From contig NZ_BOQN01000017.1 of the NCBI RefSeq assembly GCF_018332695.1, positions 1 to 64,000 of the forward strand: DNA of 64,000 nt. Direction: 5' to 3'. The position numbers were made by a program, and so were the translations under genes. The notes beneath the pieces were generated by a model. It made no database searches. It saw nothing but the letters and a program-made list of their open reading frames with translations, and had not been told where the DNA came from. The first letter of the stretch is position 1; each line of letters starts with the position of its first letter. This document shows, one piece after another, positions 41,175-50,485 of the stretch. Origin of the DNA: Paractinoplanes toevensis. Its GTDB lineage: Bacteria; Actinomycetota; Actinomycetes; Mycobacteriales; Micromonosporaceae.

Positions 41175-42902
41175 ATGACTTTCCGTTCGAAGGGGATCGC
41201 TGTCGCGGTCGCTTCGCTGCTCGCGATAACCGCTTGCGCCGGCAGCGAAGGCACCCCGACCGAAGAACTGCTCGGCTTCGACTCCTGCGCGAAGACCCCG
41301 CTGACCTGTAATACCGGCGAGACCAAGGCCGGCGGGACGATGGTCTACTACGAAGAGCAGGACATCGCCACCTGGAACACGGTCGGCGCCGACGGCGGGC
41401 ACTACGCCACCTCGGTGATGATGGGCGGGCTCATCCCCAACGTCTACTACGGCGCGCCGGACACCAAGCCCGGCCTCAACACCGACCTGGTGGTCGAGGA
41501 GCCGAAGGTAACGAACACCAACCCGCAGACCATCGTCTACAAGATCAAGCCCGAGGCCGTGTGGAGTGACGGCACGCCGATCACCGCGGACGACTTCGAC
41601 TACGCGTTCCGGGCCCGTAACACCCGCGACTGCCCGGACTGCGGCACCTCGAGCAGCTCCGGCTACGACATCCTGGCCAGTGTGGTCGGTACGGACGGCG
41701 GCAAGACCGTGACCGCCACGTTCCAGCCCGGCAAGGTGTTCCCGGACTGGAAGTCGCTCTTCGGCGAGCTCTACCCGGCGCACATCGCGAAGGCGGCCGG
41801 CGACGACAAGACCCCGGCCGGTCTGGCCAAGTCCTGGACCGCGTTCGGGAAGACCCAGCCGACCTGGTCCGGCGGGCCGTTCATGATCGAGAGCTACGCC
41901 CAGGGCCAGCAGCTGGTGGAGGTGCCCAACCCGAAGTGGTGGGGCAAGAAGCCGTCGCTGGAGAAGATCATCTTCAAGATCGTGACCGACCAGTCGTCGT
42001 TCGTGCCGGCGCTGCAGAACGGCGAGATCAACGCCGGTGACCCGCAGCCCAACCTCGACATGGTCACCCAGGTGCAGAACCTGCAGGGCGTCAACTACCG
42101 GGTCGCCGGTGGGCTTTCGTGGGAGCACATCGACCTCAACCTGCAGAACAAGTTCCTGAAGGACAAGGCGCTGCGCGAGGCCATCTTCAAGGCGATCGAC
42201 GTGCAGGGCATCATCAGTCGCACGGTCGGCACCTTCTGGAAAGAAGCCAAGCCGCTGATGAACCACAACTTCACCCCGGAGAGCCCGTACTACAAGGACG
42301 TGGTGAGCGACACCGGCGCCGGCAAGGCGGACGTCGAGGGCGCGAAGCAGGTCCTGACCGCCGCGGGTTACACCGGGGTCGGCACGGCGCTCAAGACGCC
42401 CAAGGGCGAGGCGGTCACGCTGCGGTTCCGGCACACCGAGGGCAACGTCAACCGGGCGGCCACGGCCGAGCTGGTGCAGGCGACGCTCAAGCAGCTCGGC
42501 ATCAACATGACCATCCAGACCACCAACACGCTCGGCGCCACCCTCGACTCCGGCGACTTCGACATGATCGTCTACGCCTGGGTGAACACCCCGTTCTTCT
42601 TCCAGGGCGCCGAGCAGCTCTGGGGCAAGGACAGCGACAGCAACTACGGCCACTGGGTCAACCCGGAGGCCGACGCGGTGCTCAAGTCGGGTGTCCAGGC
42701 GGGCCTCGACGAGGCCAAGGGCGCCGACCTGCTCAACCAGGCCAACGCGTTGATGGCCAAGGACTACTACGTCCTGCCGCTGTTCCAGCGGGCCAACTTC
42801 ATGGTGTCCAAGTCCGACTACGTGAACATCCGGCCGAACTCCACGTCGACCGGACCGACCTTCAACACCGAAGAGTGGGGCCTCAAGGCAACCGCCAACT
42901 AG
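41175..42902 (+). CDS. Peptide/nickel-type ABC transporter substrate-binding lipoprotein
   Basis: A 575-residue family 5 extracellular solute-binding protein (DppA/OppA type), lipidated at the Cys of LLAITACAG. Features: WSDGTPITADDF and the FEXY-like SGGPFMIESYAQGQQL region, VPNPKWWGKKPSLEKIIFK, and the C-terminal PLFQRANFMVSK. It captures oligopeptides or similar molecules and hands them to the DppB/C-type channel. The strong GGAGGAAAT site fixes ATG 41175. First gene of a five-gene operon. A strong hairpin after its stop suggests extra binding-protein mRNA relative to permease mRNA. Confidence 0.92.
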   Translation: MTFRSKGIAVAVASLLAITACAGSEGTPTEELLGFDSCAKTPLTCNTGETKAGGTMVYYEEQDIATWNTVGADGGHYATSVMMGGLIPNVYYGAPDTKPGLNTDLVVEEPKVTNTNPQTIVYKIKPEAVWSDGTPITADDFDYAFRARNTRDCPDCGTSSSSGYDILASVVGTDGGKTVTATFQPGKVFPDWKSLFGELYPAHIAKAAGDDKTPAGLAKSWTAFGKTQPTWSGGPFMIESYAQGQQLVEVPNPKWWGKKPSLEKIIFKIVTDQSSFVPALQNGEINAGDPQPNLDMVTQVQNLQGVNYRVAGGLSWEHIDLNLQNKFLKDKALREAIFKAIDVQGIISRTVGTFWKEAKPLMNHNFTPESPYYKDVVSDTGAGKADVEGAKQVLTAAGYTGVGTALKTPKGEAVTLRFRHTEGNVNRAATAELVQATLKQLGINMTIQTTNTLGATLDSGDFDMIVYAWVNTPFFFQGAEQLWGKDSDSNYGHWVNPEADAVLKSGVQAGLDEAKGADLLNQANALMAKDYYVLPLFQRANFMVSKSDYVNIRPNSTSTGPTFNTEEWGLKATAN

Positions 42903-42913
42903 GCGCCCGTAGT

Positions 42914-42946
42914 GCCGCCGGGTGCGGGATTCCCGCACCCGGCGGC
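42914..42946 (+). terminator. Intercistronic hairpin between binding-protein and permease genes
   Basis: A perfect 15-base-pair stem, 42914-42928 pairing with 42932-42946, with a 3-base loop (ATT), 11 bases after the binding-protein stop and 21 before the permease start. No U-tract follows, so it is more likely an RNA processing or stabilising hairpin with partial attenuation than a full terminator. Confidence 0.75.
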
Positions 42947-42967
42947 CTGCTTCGATGGAGAAACCCC

Positions 42968-43951
42968 ATGTTCGCGTACGTCGTGCGGCGGCTCATCGCC
43001 GCGATCCCGGTCCTGATCATCGCTTCCTTCCTTGCGTACGCCCTGGTGGCACTCTCGGGTGACCCACTCGAGCCGCTGAAGCTGCGCAACCCGCCCGCAC
43101 CACCCCGGACCATCGAGCTGGAGACCCAGCGCCTCGGCCTGGACGACAACATCTTCGCCCGGTACGGCCACTGGCTGTGGGGCGTGCTGCACGGCAACTT
43201 CGGCGAGTCCGTGCAGAGCTCCTACGACATCGGCGCCAACCTGGCCCGTTCCTCGGTGGTGACGCTGCGGCTCGTGTTCGTCGCGATGCTGCTGGCGCTG
43301 GTCCTGGCCGTGCTCACCGGCGTGCTCAGCGCGGTCCGGCAGTACTCCAAGTTCGACTACACCACCACGTTCCTCGGCTTCGTCTTCCTCGCCATGCCGT
43401 CGTTCTGGATCGCCATCGTGCTCAAGGACTTCGCGGTCCGCTACAACAAGGCCACCGGCACCACGGTCTTCTACACGATCGGCGAGACGTCCCAGAACTA
43501 CGAGAACCTGTCGGCGTTCGGGAAGTTCGCCGACGTCGCCGGGCACCTGGTGCTGCCGACGATCTCGCTGGCCCTCATCTCGTACGCGGCGTGGAGCCGC
43601 TACCAGCGGGCCGCGATGCTCGAGGTGCTCAACTCGGACTACGTCCGCCTCGCCCGGGCCAAGGGCCTGACCTGGCGCAAGGTGCTGGTCAAGCACGTGC
43701 TGCGGACCGCCCTGATCCCGCTGGTCACGGTGACCGCACTGGACATCGCCGCGATCCTCGGCGGTGCCGTGATCACCGAGACCGTCTTCAACTGGAACGG
43801 CCTCGGCCGCATGCTGCTCACCGGCGTCAGCCGGGCCGACACCAACGCGGTGGCCGGCTGGCTGCTGCTGGCCGGGCTCGTCGTCATCGCCTTCAACGTC
43901 ATCGCCGATGTGCTGTACGCGGTGCTGGACCCGAGGATCCGCCATGACTAG
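42968..43951 (+). CDS. Peptide ABC transporter permease (DppB type)
   Basis: A 327-residue permease: N-terminal YVVRRLIAAIPVLIIASFLA helix, an extracellular loop, then the six-helix core. The EAA-loop reads LNSDYVRLARAKGL and the following GAVITETVFNWNGLGRML is the family signature. It transports the peptide substrate across the membrane with the DppC-type subunit. Overlaps the next gene by 8 bases. Confidence 0.93.
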   Translation: MFAYVVRRLIAAIPVLIIASFLAYALVALSGDPLEPLKLRNPPAPPRTIELETQRLGLDDNIFARYGHWLWGVLHGNFGESVQSSYDIGANLARSSVVTLRLVFVAMLLALVLAVLTGVLSAVRQYSKFDYTTTFLGFVFLAMPSFWIAIVLKDFAVRYNKATGTTVFYTIGETSQNYENLSAFGKFADVAGHLVLPTISLALISYAAWSRYQRAAMLEVLNSDYVRLARAKGLTWRKVLVKHVLRTALIPLVTVTALDIAAILGGAVITETVFNWNGLGRMLLTGVSRADTNAVAGWLLLAGLVVIAFNVIADVLYAVLDPRIRHD

Positions 43952-44840
43952 CACCCTGCCGGTAACGCCGCCATCCGTCGTGCGCGAGCGCACCCAGTCC
44001 GAGATGGTGCTGCGCCGGTTCCGGCGGCACCGGGCCGCGGTGACCAGCCTGATCCTGTTCCTGCTGGTGGTGCTGTTCGCCTACGTCGGCCCGCTGCTGT
44101 GGACGTACACCTTCACCGACATCACCGACGACCTCTCCCAGCCGCCCTCGCTGACCCATCCGTTCGGCACCGATCTGATCGGGCACGACACGATGGCCCA
44201 GGTGATGCGCGGGACCCAGCAGTCGCTGAAGATCGCGCTCGCGATCGCCCTGATCGGCACGGTGCTCGGCTCCCTGTGGGGCGCGATCGCCGGCCTCTAC
44301 CGCGGCCGGTGGGACTTCCTGATGATGCGCATCGTCGATGTCATCCTCACCCTGCCGACCATCGCGGTCGCCGCCGCGGTGGCCGCCCAGGGCGTCGGCG
44401 GGAGCCAGTGGTGGTCGATCGCGATCATCCTCGGCGCGCTGACCTGGCCGTACGTCTCACGGGTGGTTCGTGGGGTGGTTCTTTCCCTGCGGGAGCAGGA
44501 GTTCATCGAGGCGGCGCGGGCGCTCGGGGCGGGCAACGCCCGGATCATCCTGCGGCACCTGCTGCCCAACGCCCTCGGCGCGATCACCGTCACCGCCACC
44601 CTGACCATCGCCACCGGCATCCTCGGCGAGGCGGCGCTGTCCTTCCTCGGCGTCGGCGTGCAGGCCCCGGACACCTCGCTCGGCCTGCTCGTGTCGATCA
44701 ACCGGGACGCGGTGAACACCCGGCCGTGGCTGTTCTACTTCCCCGGCCTGTTCATCATCCTGATCGCGCTGACCATCAACTTCATCGGCGACGGCCTGCG
44801 GGACGCGTTCGACCCCAAGCAGACGAGGGTACGGCCATGA
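43944..44840 (+). CDS. Peptide ABC transporter permease (DppC type)
   Basis: A 298-residue permease with six predicted helices. The N-terminal [20 protein letters not shown] segment, [19 protein letters not shown], the EAA-loop [17 protein letters not shown], and [16 protein letters not shown] are hallmark features. It overlaps the ATPase gene by 4 bases. Partner of the DppB-type permease. Confidence 0.93.
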   Translation: MTSTLPVTPPSVVRERTQSEMVLRRFRRHRAAVTSLILFLLVVLFAYVGPLLWTYTFTDITDDLSQPPSLTHPFGTDLIGHDTMAQVMRGTQQSLKIALAIALIGTVLGSLWGAIAGLYRGRWDFLMMRIVDVILTLPTIAVAAAVAAQGVGGSQWWSIAIILGALTWPYVSRVVRGVVLSLREQEFIEAARALGAGNARIILRHLLPNALGAITVTATLTIATGILGEAALSFLGVGVQAPDTSLGLLVSINRDAVNTRPWLFYFPGLFIILIALTINFIGDGLRDAFDPKQTRVRP

Positions 44841-45850
44841 CAGCGCCTTCCGAGGTTCTCCTCGAGGTCGACGACCTCACCGTCGGGTTCCCCACCGAGG
44901 ACGGCACCGTCCAGGCCGTCCGCGGCGTCTCCTACGAGGTTCGCCGGGGCGATGCCGTCGGCATCGTCGGCGAGTCCGGTTCCGGCAAGTCGGTGACCTC
45001 CCTCGCCGTGATGGGCCTGCTCCCCCGCAACGCGCGGATCACCGGCTCGATCCGCCTGCTCGGCGAGGAACTGCTGGGCCAAAGCGACGACGAGATGTCG
45101 AAGATCCGCGGCAACAAGGTCGCGATGATCTTCCAGGACCCGCTGACCTCGCTCAATCCGGTCTACACCGTCGGCACCCAGATAGCCGAGGCGATCCGGG
45201 CGCACCACGCCGTCGGTCAGGCGCGGGCGCTGCAGCAGGCGGCCGAACTGCTCGAGGTCGTCGGCATCCCGAACCCGAAACTGCGGGTCGACAGCTATCC
45301 GCACGAGATGTCCGGCGGCATGCGGCAGCGGGTCGTCATCGCGATCGCGATGGCGAACGACCCCGACCTGATCATCGCGGACGAGCCGACCACCGCGCTC
45401 GACGTGACCGTGCAGGCGCAGGTGCTGGAGGCGCTGGAGGCAGCCCGCAAGGAGACCGGCGCCGCGCTCGTCCTGATCACCCACGACCTGGGGGTCATCG
45501 CCGGGCACGCCGACCGGGTCAACGTGATGTACGCGGGCAAACTCGTCGAGACCGGCACCGTGGACGAGATCTTCTATCAGCCGCGGATGCCTTACACGCT
45601 GGGCCTGCTGGGCAGCCTGCCGCGCATCGACGAGTCCGGCCGGCCCCGGCTGATCCCGATCACCGGGACCCCGCCGTCGCTGCTCAACCTGCCGCCCGGC
45701 TGCCCGTTCGGGCCGCGCTGCCCGAAGCGCCGGGAGCTCTGCGAGGAGTCCGAGCCGGCTCTGACCGCCACCACCAACCCGCGCCACCAGGCCGCCTGCC
45801 ACTTCCACTCCGAGCTCGCCTCGGCCACCGCCGAAGAGGTTTTCTCGTGA
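44837..45850 (+). CDS. Peptide ABC transporter ATPase (DppD type)
   Basis: A 337-residue ABC ATPase. Walker [10 protein letters not shown]-loop [10 protein letters not shown], signature MSGGMRQR, Walker [13 protein letters not shown] and switch [14 protein letters not shown] are all intact. The C-terminal oligopeptide/dipeptide-transporter extension carries [14 protein letters not shown], a Cys motif of this family that likely binds an Fe-S cluster. Overlaps the next ATPase gene (GTGA). Confidence 0.94.
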   Translation: MTAPSEVLLEVDDLTVGFPTEDGTVQAVRGVSYEVRRGDAVGIVGESGSGKSVTSLAVMGLLPRNARITGSIRLLGEELLGQSDDEMSKIRGNKVAMIFQDPLTSLNPVYTVGTQIAEAIRAHHAVGQARALQQAAELLEVVGIPNPKLRVDSYPHEMSGGMRQRVVIAIAMANDPDLIIADEPTTALDVTVQAQVLEALEAARKETGAALVLITHDLGVIAGHADRVNVMYAGKLVETGTVDEIFYQPRMPYTLGLLGSLPRIDESGRPRLIPITGTPPSLLNLPPGCPFGPRCPKRRELCEESEPALTATTNPRHQAACHFHSELASATAEEVFS

Positions 45851-46848
45851 CCCCGATCGTCTCCGTACGCGGGCTGGTCAAGCATTTCCCGGTCCGGTCC
45901 CGCGGCATCCTCCGGCGCCAGGTCGGCGACGTGCACGCGGTGTGCGACATCAACTTCGACATCTTCTCGCACGAGACGCTCGGCCTGGTCGGCGAGTCCG
46001 GCTGCGGCAAGACCACCACCGGGCGCCTGCTGCTCAACCTGGTGCCGGCCACGGCCGGCGAGATCCGCTTCCAGGACCGCGACATCGTGCCGCTGTCCCG
46101 CGGCCAGATGCGGCCGCTGCGGCGCGAGATGCAGATCGTCTTCCAGGACCCGTACGCGTCGCTGGACCCGCGGATGACGGTCAACGAGGTCATCGCCGAG
46201 CCGCTGCGCATCCACGGCCTCTACCGCCGGGACAAGGTGCGCGATCTGCTCAAGATGGTCGGCCTGAGCCCGGAGCACGGCAACCGGTACGCGCACGAGT
46301 TCTCCGGCGGTCAGCGCCAGCGCATCGGCGTGGCCCGAGCCCTGGCCCTGCAACCGAAGCTGCTGGTGCTGGACGAGCCGGTGTCGGCCCTGGACGTCTC
46401 GATCCAGGCCGGCGTCATCAACCTCCTCGAGGACCTGCAGGACGAGCTGGGCCTGTCCTATCTGTTCATCTCGCACGACCTGTCGGTGGTGCGGCACATC
46501 GCCGACCGGGTGGCGGTGATGTATCTGGGGCGGATCGTGGAGACGGCGCCGGTGGAGGACCTTTTCCGCAATGCCGCTCACCCGTACACCCAGGCCCTGA
46601 TCTCGGCGATTCCGTTGCCCGACCCGAAAAAGGAACGGACCCGGAAACGAATAATTCTCGCCGGTGACGTACCGAGCCCGGTCACCCCGCCCAGCGGTTG
46701 CCGTTTCCGGACCCGATGCCCGAAGTTCGCCGGGCAACTCACCGATGACGAACGCGAGAAATGCAGCACCGAAATTCCCGCGCTCGCCGAGCGTGGCCAG
46801 GGTCATCAGACCGCCTGTCACTATGCCGAAGCGCTGACCCTCATTTAG
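45847..46848 (+). CDS. Peptide ABC transporter ATPase (DppF type)
   Basis: A 333-residue ABC ATPase with Walker [10 protein letters not shown]-loop [10 protein letters not shown], signature FSGGQRQR, Walker [13 protein letters not shown] and switch [14 protein letters not shown]. The C-terminal extension has the Cys-containing [10 protein letters not shown] and a distal Cys near the end. It forms the ATPase heterodimer with the preceding gene product. Last gene of the five-gene operon; a terminator hairpin lies about 50 bases after the stop. Confidence 0.94.
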   Translation: MTPIVSVRGLVKHFPVRSRGILRRQVGDVHAVCDINFDIFSHETLGLVGESGCGKTTTGRLLLNLVPATAGEIRFQDRDIVPLSRGQMRPLRREMQIVFQDPYASLDPRMTVNEVIAEPLRIHGLYRRDKVRDLLKMVGLSPEHGNRYAHEFSGGQRQRIGVARALALQPKLLVLDEPVSALDVSIQAGVINLLEDLQDELGLSYLFISHDLSVVRHIADRVAVMYLGRIVETAPVEDLFRNAAHPYTQALISAIPLPDPKKERTRKRIILAGDVPSPVTPPSGCRFRTRCPKFAGQLTDDEREKCSTEIPALAERGQGHQTACHYAEALTLI

Positions 46849-46897
46849 CTCGTGCTAGCCTTAGGCCGTTGCAGTTTTGATTTCCTGAGACGTTCAG

Positions 46898-46934
46898 ACG
46901 CCTGATGGGTCATCTTCGACCTGTCAGGCGTTTT
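46898..46934 (+). terminator. Hairpin with short T-run after the peptide ABC operon
   Basis: ACGCCTGA (46898-46905) pairs with TCAGGCGT (46924-46931); inner GGTC/GACC and two G-T pairs extend the stem to about 14 pairs around an ATCTTC loop, and TTTT follows. It is 50 bases after the ATPase stop and 70 before the cold-shock gene, so it probably ends the ABC operon. It could also belong to the cold-shock leader RNA. Confidence 0.65.
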
Positions 46935-47003
46935 CACTTTCGAAATCGATGCGGCGGCGCGCGGTTCCGCACAGTGCGGTCCCGCAAAAATCAAGGAGAA
47001 ATA

Positions 47004-47207
47004 GTGGCTTCCGGTACCGTCAAGTGGTTCAACGGTGACAAGGGCTTCGGATTCATCACGCCGGACGGCGGTGGCGCCGACGTGTTCGCACACTTCTCGG
47101 CCATCGCGACCTCGGGCTTCCGCACCCTCGAGGAGAACCAGCGGGTCGAGTTCGACGTGGCCCAGGGCGCCAAGGGCCCGCAGGCGGAGAACATCCGCCC
47201 GGTCTGA
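47004..47207 (+). CDS. Cold-shock protein (CspA family)
   Basis: A 67-residue single cold-shock domain, a small RNA/ssDNA chaperone. RNP1-like KGFGFI and RNP2-like VFAHF are present, along with the N-terminal [12 protein letters not shown] and C-terminal GPQAENI. Start is GTG 47004, preceded by AAGGAG. The upstream region has a hairpin that may be either the previous operon's terminator or a leader structure of this gene. Confidence 0.95.
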   Translation: MASGTVKWFNGDKGFGFITPDGGGADVFAHFSAIATSGFRTLEENQRVEFDVAQGAKGPQAENIRPV

Positions 47208-47274
47208 TCCAGCGGCTTGGTGACGGCCGGTCGCTCGACCGGCCGGCACGGCGCCGGCACTCTATGCTCGATCC

Positions 47275-48573
47275 GTGGTGACCTCTCCGGTCCGGATCGG
47301 GTCGTACCGCATCGAGCGGTTGCTCGGCATCGGTTCCTTCGCGACCGTTTGGCTGGGATACGACGCGGCGCTCGGCGCCCGTGTGGCGATCAAGGTGCTG
47401 GCCGAGAACTGGAGCCACGACCTGCGCATCCGGGAGCGCTTCCTGGATGAAGCCCGCATGCTCTGGCAATTGAACGACGAACGCATCGTCTCGGTGCACG
47501 CCCTCGGTGAGTTACCCGACGGGCGGCCGTACTCGGTGATGGGCTGGGCGGACGGCGGCAGCCTCCGCGATCGACTGGCCCGCGGACCGATCCCGACCCG
47601 GCAGGCCACACCGCTGTTGCGAGCCATCTGCGATGGCGTCGCGGTGCTGCACGATCACGGCATCATCCATCGTGACCTGACGCCGGGAAACATCCTGTTC
47701 CGCTCCCGGCGCGAGGGCGTCGAGCAGGTCCTGGTCGCCGATCTGGGGCTGGCCAAAGCGCTCGCCACCGCCTCCGGCATGACCGCCCGGGCGGGAACGC
47801 CCGGCTACATGGCACCCGAGCAGGACGAACCGCTGGCGATCGTCGACCGGCGCACCGACGTCTACGGCCTGGGCCAGCTCGGGATACGGCTGCTCGGTGC
47901 ACCGGTGCGCCGTAAACCGGACGGGCCGGTGCGGCTCCGCCCCGGCGTGCCGCGCAAGGTCGCCGAGGTGCTCCGGACCGCCACGTCGCAGCGGCCGGCC
48001 GGCCGCTACCGGGATGCCCGGGCGATGGCGGCGGCCCTGGACCGGGCCACCGCCACGAAGCCCATCGCCCGCGCGGCCCGGGTGACGATGGTGTTCGCGT
48101 CGGCGGCCGCGGTGTCCGTGCTCGCGTCCGACACGGTGGGCCGCCGTTTCTCGCCGGAGTCGGGGACGGCGGTGGACCCGACCGGCCGGATCTCCGTACG
48201 CCTCCCGGCGGGCTGGCAGGCCCAGGCCGGCCGATGGTCCGGGCCGGCGCTGCTGATCTCCCCCGACCCGGCCCGCTGGCGCACCGACGACGCCGTCCGG
48301 GGCGCGTTCCTCTGGTTCACCCGCGACGGCGGCTCACCGGACGGTTTCGTCGCCCGCATTCCGCACGCCGACTGCACGCCGGAACCGGTGCGGCACAGCC
48401 GGCTGGCCGGCATCGACTGGGTGATCGCCGCCTACCTCTGCCCGGGCCGGCGCGGCCCGCTGGTCGAGGCGGCCGCCACCGGGCTGGTGTACGTGCAGAT
48501 CGCACCACCGGCGAACAACCCGTCGGCTTTCGTCGACACGCTGCTCGCCGGGGTGCGGGTGCGGTCTAACTGA
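47275..48573 (+). CDS. Ser/Thr protein kinase-like protein with altered catalytic loop
   Basis: A 432-residue receptor-like kinase. Glycine loop LLGIGSFATVW, VAIKVL Lys and DEARML Glu, catalytic loop HRDLTPGNIL, Mg-binding ADLGLA and APEQD are present. The usual Lys of HRDLKP is Thr, and DFG reads DLG, so activity may be reduced. One transmembrane segment (VFASAAAVSVLA) near residue 275 and an extracellular domain (ISVRLPAGWQA ...) follow, like that of the kinase at 39312. GTG 47275 or GTG 47278 is the start. Converges with the lipoprotein gene with an 8-base overlap. Confidence 0.85.
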   Translation: MVTSPVRIGSYRIERLLGIGSFATVWLGYDAALGARVAIKVLAENWSHDLRIRERFLDEARMLWQLNDERIVSVHALGELPDGRPYSVMGWADGGSLRDRLARGPIPTRQATPLLRAICDGVAVLHDHGIIHRDLTPGNILFRSRREGVEQVLVADLGLAKALATASGMTARAGTPGYMAPEQDEPLAIVDRRTDVYGLGQLGIRLLGAPVRRKPDGPVRLRPGVPRKVAEVLRTATSQRPAGRYRDARAMAAALDRATATKPIARAARVTMVFASAAAVSVLASDTVGRRFSPESGTAVDPTGRISVRLPAGWQAQAGRWSGPALLISPDPARWRTDDAVRGAFLWFTRDGGSPDGFVARIPHADCTPEPVRHSRLAGIDWVIAAYLCPGRRGPLVEAAATGLVYVQIAPPANNPSAFVDTLLAGVRVRSN

Positions 48574-49102
48574 TGACCACGACCTCGATCGTGTACGTCT
48601 GCTCGTCCCGCGGGATGGTGACGGTGACCGTTCCCGGCCGGAGGAAACGGATGTCCTCCACGCCGCCCTCGTAGCTCTTCGACCGCAGCGACTCGGGGGT
48701 CGCGGTCACCAGTCCCGGCCCGGTGCCCTGCAGGCGCAGGACCCCACCGGTGTGGAAGCACATCGACTTGACCAGGTCCAGCACGGTGTTGTTCAGGTCC
48801 AGGTCGTACCGGACGGCGCCCAGGCAGCTGCCGGTCGACCTGGTCGAGGTCGGCTTCGGCCGGGTCGTGGTGCGGCCCGGTTCGACCGTACGGGTCTTGG
48901 GCGGCGCCGCCGGTCTCGTGGTGGTGACCGCCGGGCTCACGGCCTCGGCCGACGCGCTGGGCGGCGCCGTCGGGGTCCGGGGGGTGGCCGCCTCCGCGGG
49001 CCGTGGTGACACCGCCGGGCCGCCGCAGGCGGCCAGTGGAATCGCGGCGATCAGGGCGAGTGCACCGGTGGCCGCGATCCGGCGGAATTTCGAGTGACAC
49101 AT
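48566..49102 (-). CDS. Secreted lipoprotein of unknown function
   Basis: A 178-residue protein with a signal peptide ending in the lipobox LAAC (Cys about residue 26). Residues 30-95 are a Pro/Thr/Ala/Ser-rich linker, then a small domain with SCLGAVRYDLDLNNTVLDLV and a PGTVTVTIPRDE strand near the end, and two further Cys that could form a disulphide. It lies 85 bases after the ECF sigma gene on the same strand and meets the kinase gene tail-to-tail. It could be a target gene of that sigma factor. Confidence 0.75.
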   Translation of the reverse strand: MCHSKFRRIAATGALALIAAIPLAACGGPAVSPRPAEAATPRTPTAPPSASAEAVSPAVTTTRPAAPPKTRTVEPGRTTTRPKPTSTRSTGSCLGAVRYDLDLNNTVLDLVKSMCFHTGGVLRLQGTGPGLVTATPESLRSKSYEGGVEDIRFLRPGTVTVTIPRDEQTYTIEVVVIS

Positions 49103-49187
49103 AACGACTCTCTTTCGTCGACTTCTTGCTCGGTCACTCTGTTGGTCACGCCGGCACCCCCTTTTGTTCGCGGTTTCGCAAGGTCAT

Positions 49188-49742
49188 TTACCGGTAGTCG
49201 CTCAGCCGGAGACGAAGGCGCCGCCGGGCCTCGTGGATCCGCGACTTCACGGTTCCCTCCGGCACGTCGAGCAGCGCGGCGATGTCGGCGTATCCGAGGC
49301 CGAGGACGTCCCGCAGGGTGGCCGCCTCCGCGTACTCCGCGGGCAGCTCGTCGAGGGCGTCCAGCAGGTCCAGCCGGGTGCCGGCGACGACGCTGGTCCG
49401 TCGCGGGTCGGGCGGGTCGGGCAGCGGCGCGCCACCCGCCTCGCCGTCGTAACGGCGGCGCATGGCCTGGTAGGTCGACCGCGCCCGGTTGGCGGTGAGG
49501 CCGTACAGCCAGGTCCGGAACGTGGAGCGGCCCTGGAAGCTCGCGATGCCGCGGGTCACCGCCCACAGCGCGTCCTGGCACGCCTCCTCCGCGTCCTCGC
49601 GGTTCGGCAGGAAGCGCGCACACAGCCGGAGGGTTTCCGGCCGGATCGCGGCCAGGAGAGCGTTCAGCGCGAGCGGATCACCCGCGGCCGCTCCGCGTGC
49701 CAGTGTCTCGATATCGACTTCGACAATTGCCGGATGCGCCAT
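49188..49742 (-). CDS. ECF-type RNA polymerase sigma factor
   Basis: A 184-residue sigma-70 family protein with region 2 (LLAAIRPETLRLCARFL ... DALWAV, and TWLYGLTANRARS for the -10 contact) and region 4 (LPAEYAEAATLRDVLGLGY, DVPEGTVKSRIHEARRRL). No anti-sigma gene is adjacent; the lipoprotein gene follows it. The ATG start at 49742 is followed by a short helix. Its target promoters cannot be read from this window. Confidence 0.92.
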   Translation of the reverse strand: MAHPAIVEVDIETLARGAAAGDPLALNALLAAIRPETLRLCARFLPNREDAEEACQDALWAVTRGIASFQGRSTFRTWLYGLTANRARSTYQAMRRRYDGEAGGAPLPDPPDPRRTSVVAGTRLDLLDALDELPAEYAEAATLRDVLGLGYADIAALLDVPEGTVKSRIHEARRRLRLRLSDYR

Positions 49743-49802
49743 TCACCGAGCATGCGCGCAATTGTCAAAGCCGGCGATTCGGCGGCATGCCACATAAGAA
49801 GA

Positions 49803-49889
49803 TCAGGCGCGCGGCGGAACGCGAAGGACGAGCAGAGCGGTGTCGTCGCCGGCCCAGCCGCCGTGCTGGGCGGCCGGCGCGGCGGCGGG
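49803..49889 (-). pseudogene. Scar of a PP2C/SpoIIE-type phosphatase C-terminus
   Basis: Directly after the stop of the DUF5994 gene and in the same frame, the minus strand encodes GGWAGDDTALLVLRVPPRA and a stop. GDDTALLVLRV is the typical last strand of PP2C/SpoIIE phosphatases. Only about 28 codons remain, with no start, so it is a remnant, or the tail of an ancestral fusion separated by a TAG codon. Confidence 0.5.
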
Positions 49890-50240
49890 CTAGGACCCGG
49901 CCCGCTGCGCGGGAATGGGGCCTGGCGCGACGCGCAGGCTGAACGAATCACCACCGGCGCAGCGCACGATCATCAGCGACGGGGACAGATCGGAGCAGTA
50001 ACCGACGCTGATCGTCCGGCCGCCCACGACGACCTGGTGCGGGCGGGCCGACCAGCCCGCGGCGCTGAGCAGCAGCCGAGACACCGGACCGCGCGCCTCC
50101 TGGAGGATCGGCAGCATCACGGGCAGTTCCACGCTCGGATCGGCCGACTCCGGACACCAACTGCCGTCGAGCAATGTCTGGTGGAACCAGACGGGCTCGA
50201 ACCGCACACGGGGCGACGCGAGCAAGGGGGGTGAAGCCAT
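49890..50240 (-). CDS. DUF5994-like protein A
   Basis: A 116-residue protein of an actinobacterial family of unknown function. It matches the protein at 50486 in its core pattern: LLDGSWCPESADPSVELP, LQEARGPVSRLLLSAAGW, then VGYCSD and FSLRVAPG at the end. ATG 50240 is chosen because residues beyond it are low-complexity Pro/Arg sequence; the ribosome site is weak. It diverges from its paralogue across 245 bases. After its stop a phosphatase-like tail continues in frame (49803-49889). Confidence 0.72.
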   Translation of the reverse strand: MASPPLLASPRVRFEPVWFHQTLLDGSWCPESADPSVELPVMLPILQEARGPVSRLLLSAAGWSARPHQVVVGGRTISVGYCSDLSPSLMIVRCAGGDSFSLRVAPGPIPAQRAGS

Positions 50241-50485
50241 GAAGAGGTTCCCATCGTCGGGGACCAACGCGGGCGCGGGGCCCAACCCGGGGAAGGGGCG
50301 AGGACGAGGTCCACCGAGGCCGGTGATGACACGCGCCGGCGGCGGAGCCGCCGGTCGCCACCCACGGTACGCGCAGGCCGCCGGGGAAGCGCGTAGGATG
50401 GGGCTACACCGGCATCTCGACTTTCTCCGACGAGCGCATCGCGCCCGCCCCTGAGGGCGGACGTCGTCGAGCGAGAGGCTTCCTG

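Noticed and set aside
46941..46950. CGAAATCGAT resembling half of the LacI operator, upstream of the cold-shock gene
   Set aside because: Only one half matches; the second half-site is missing, so it is not counted as a LacI operator.
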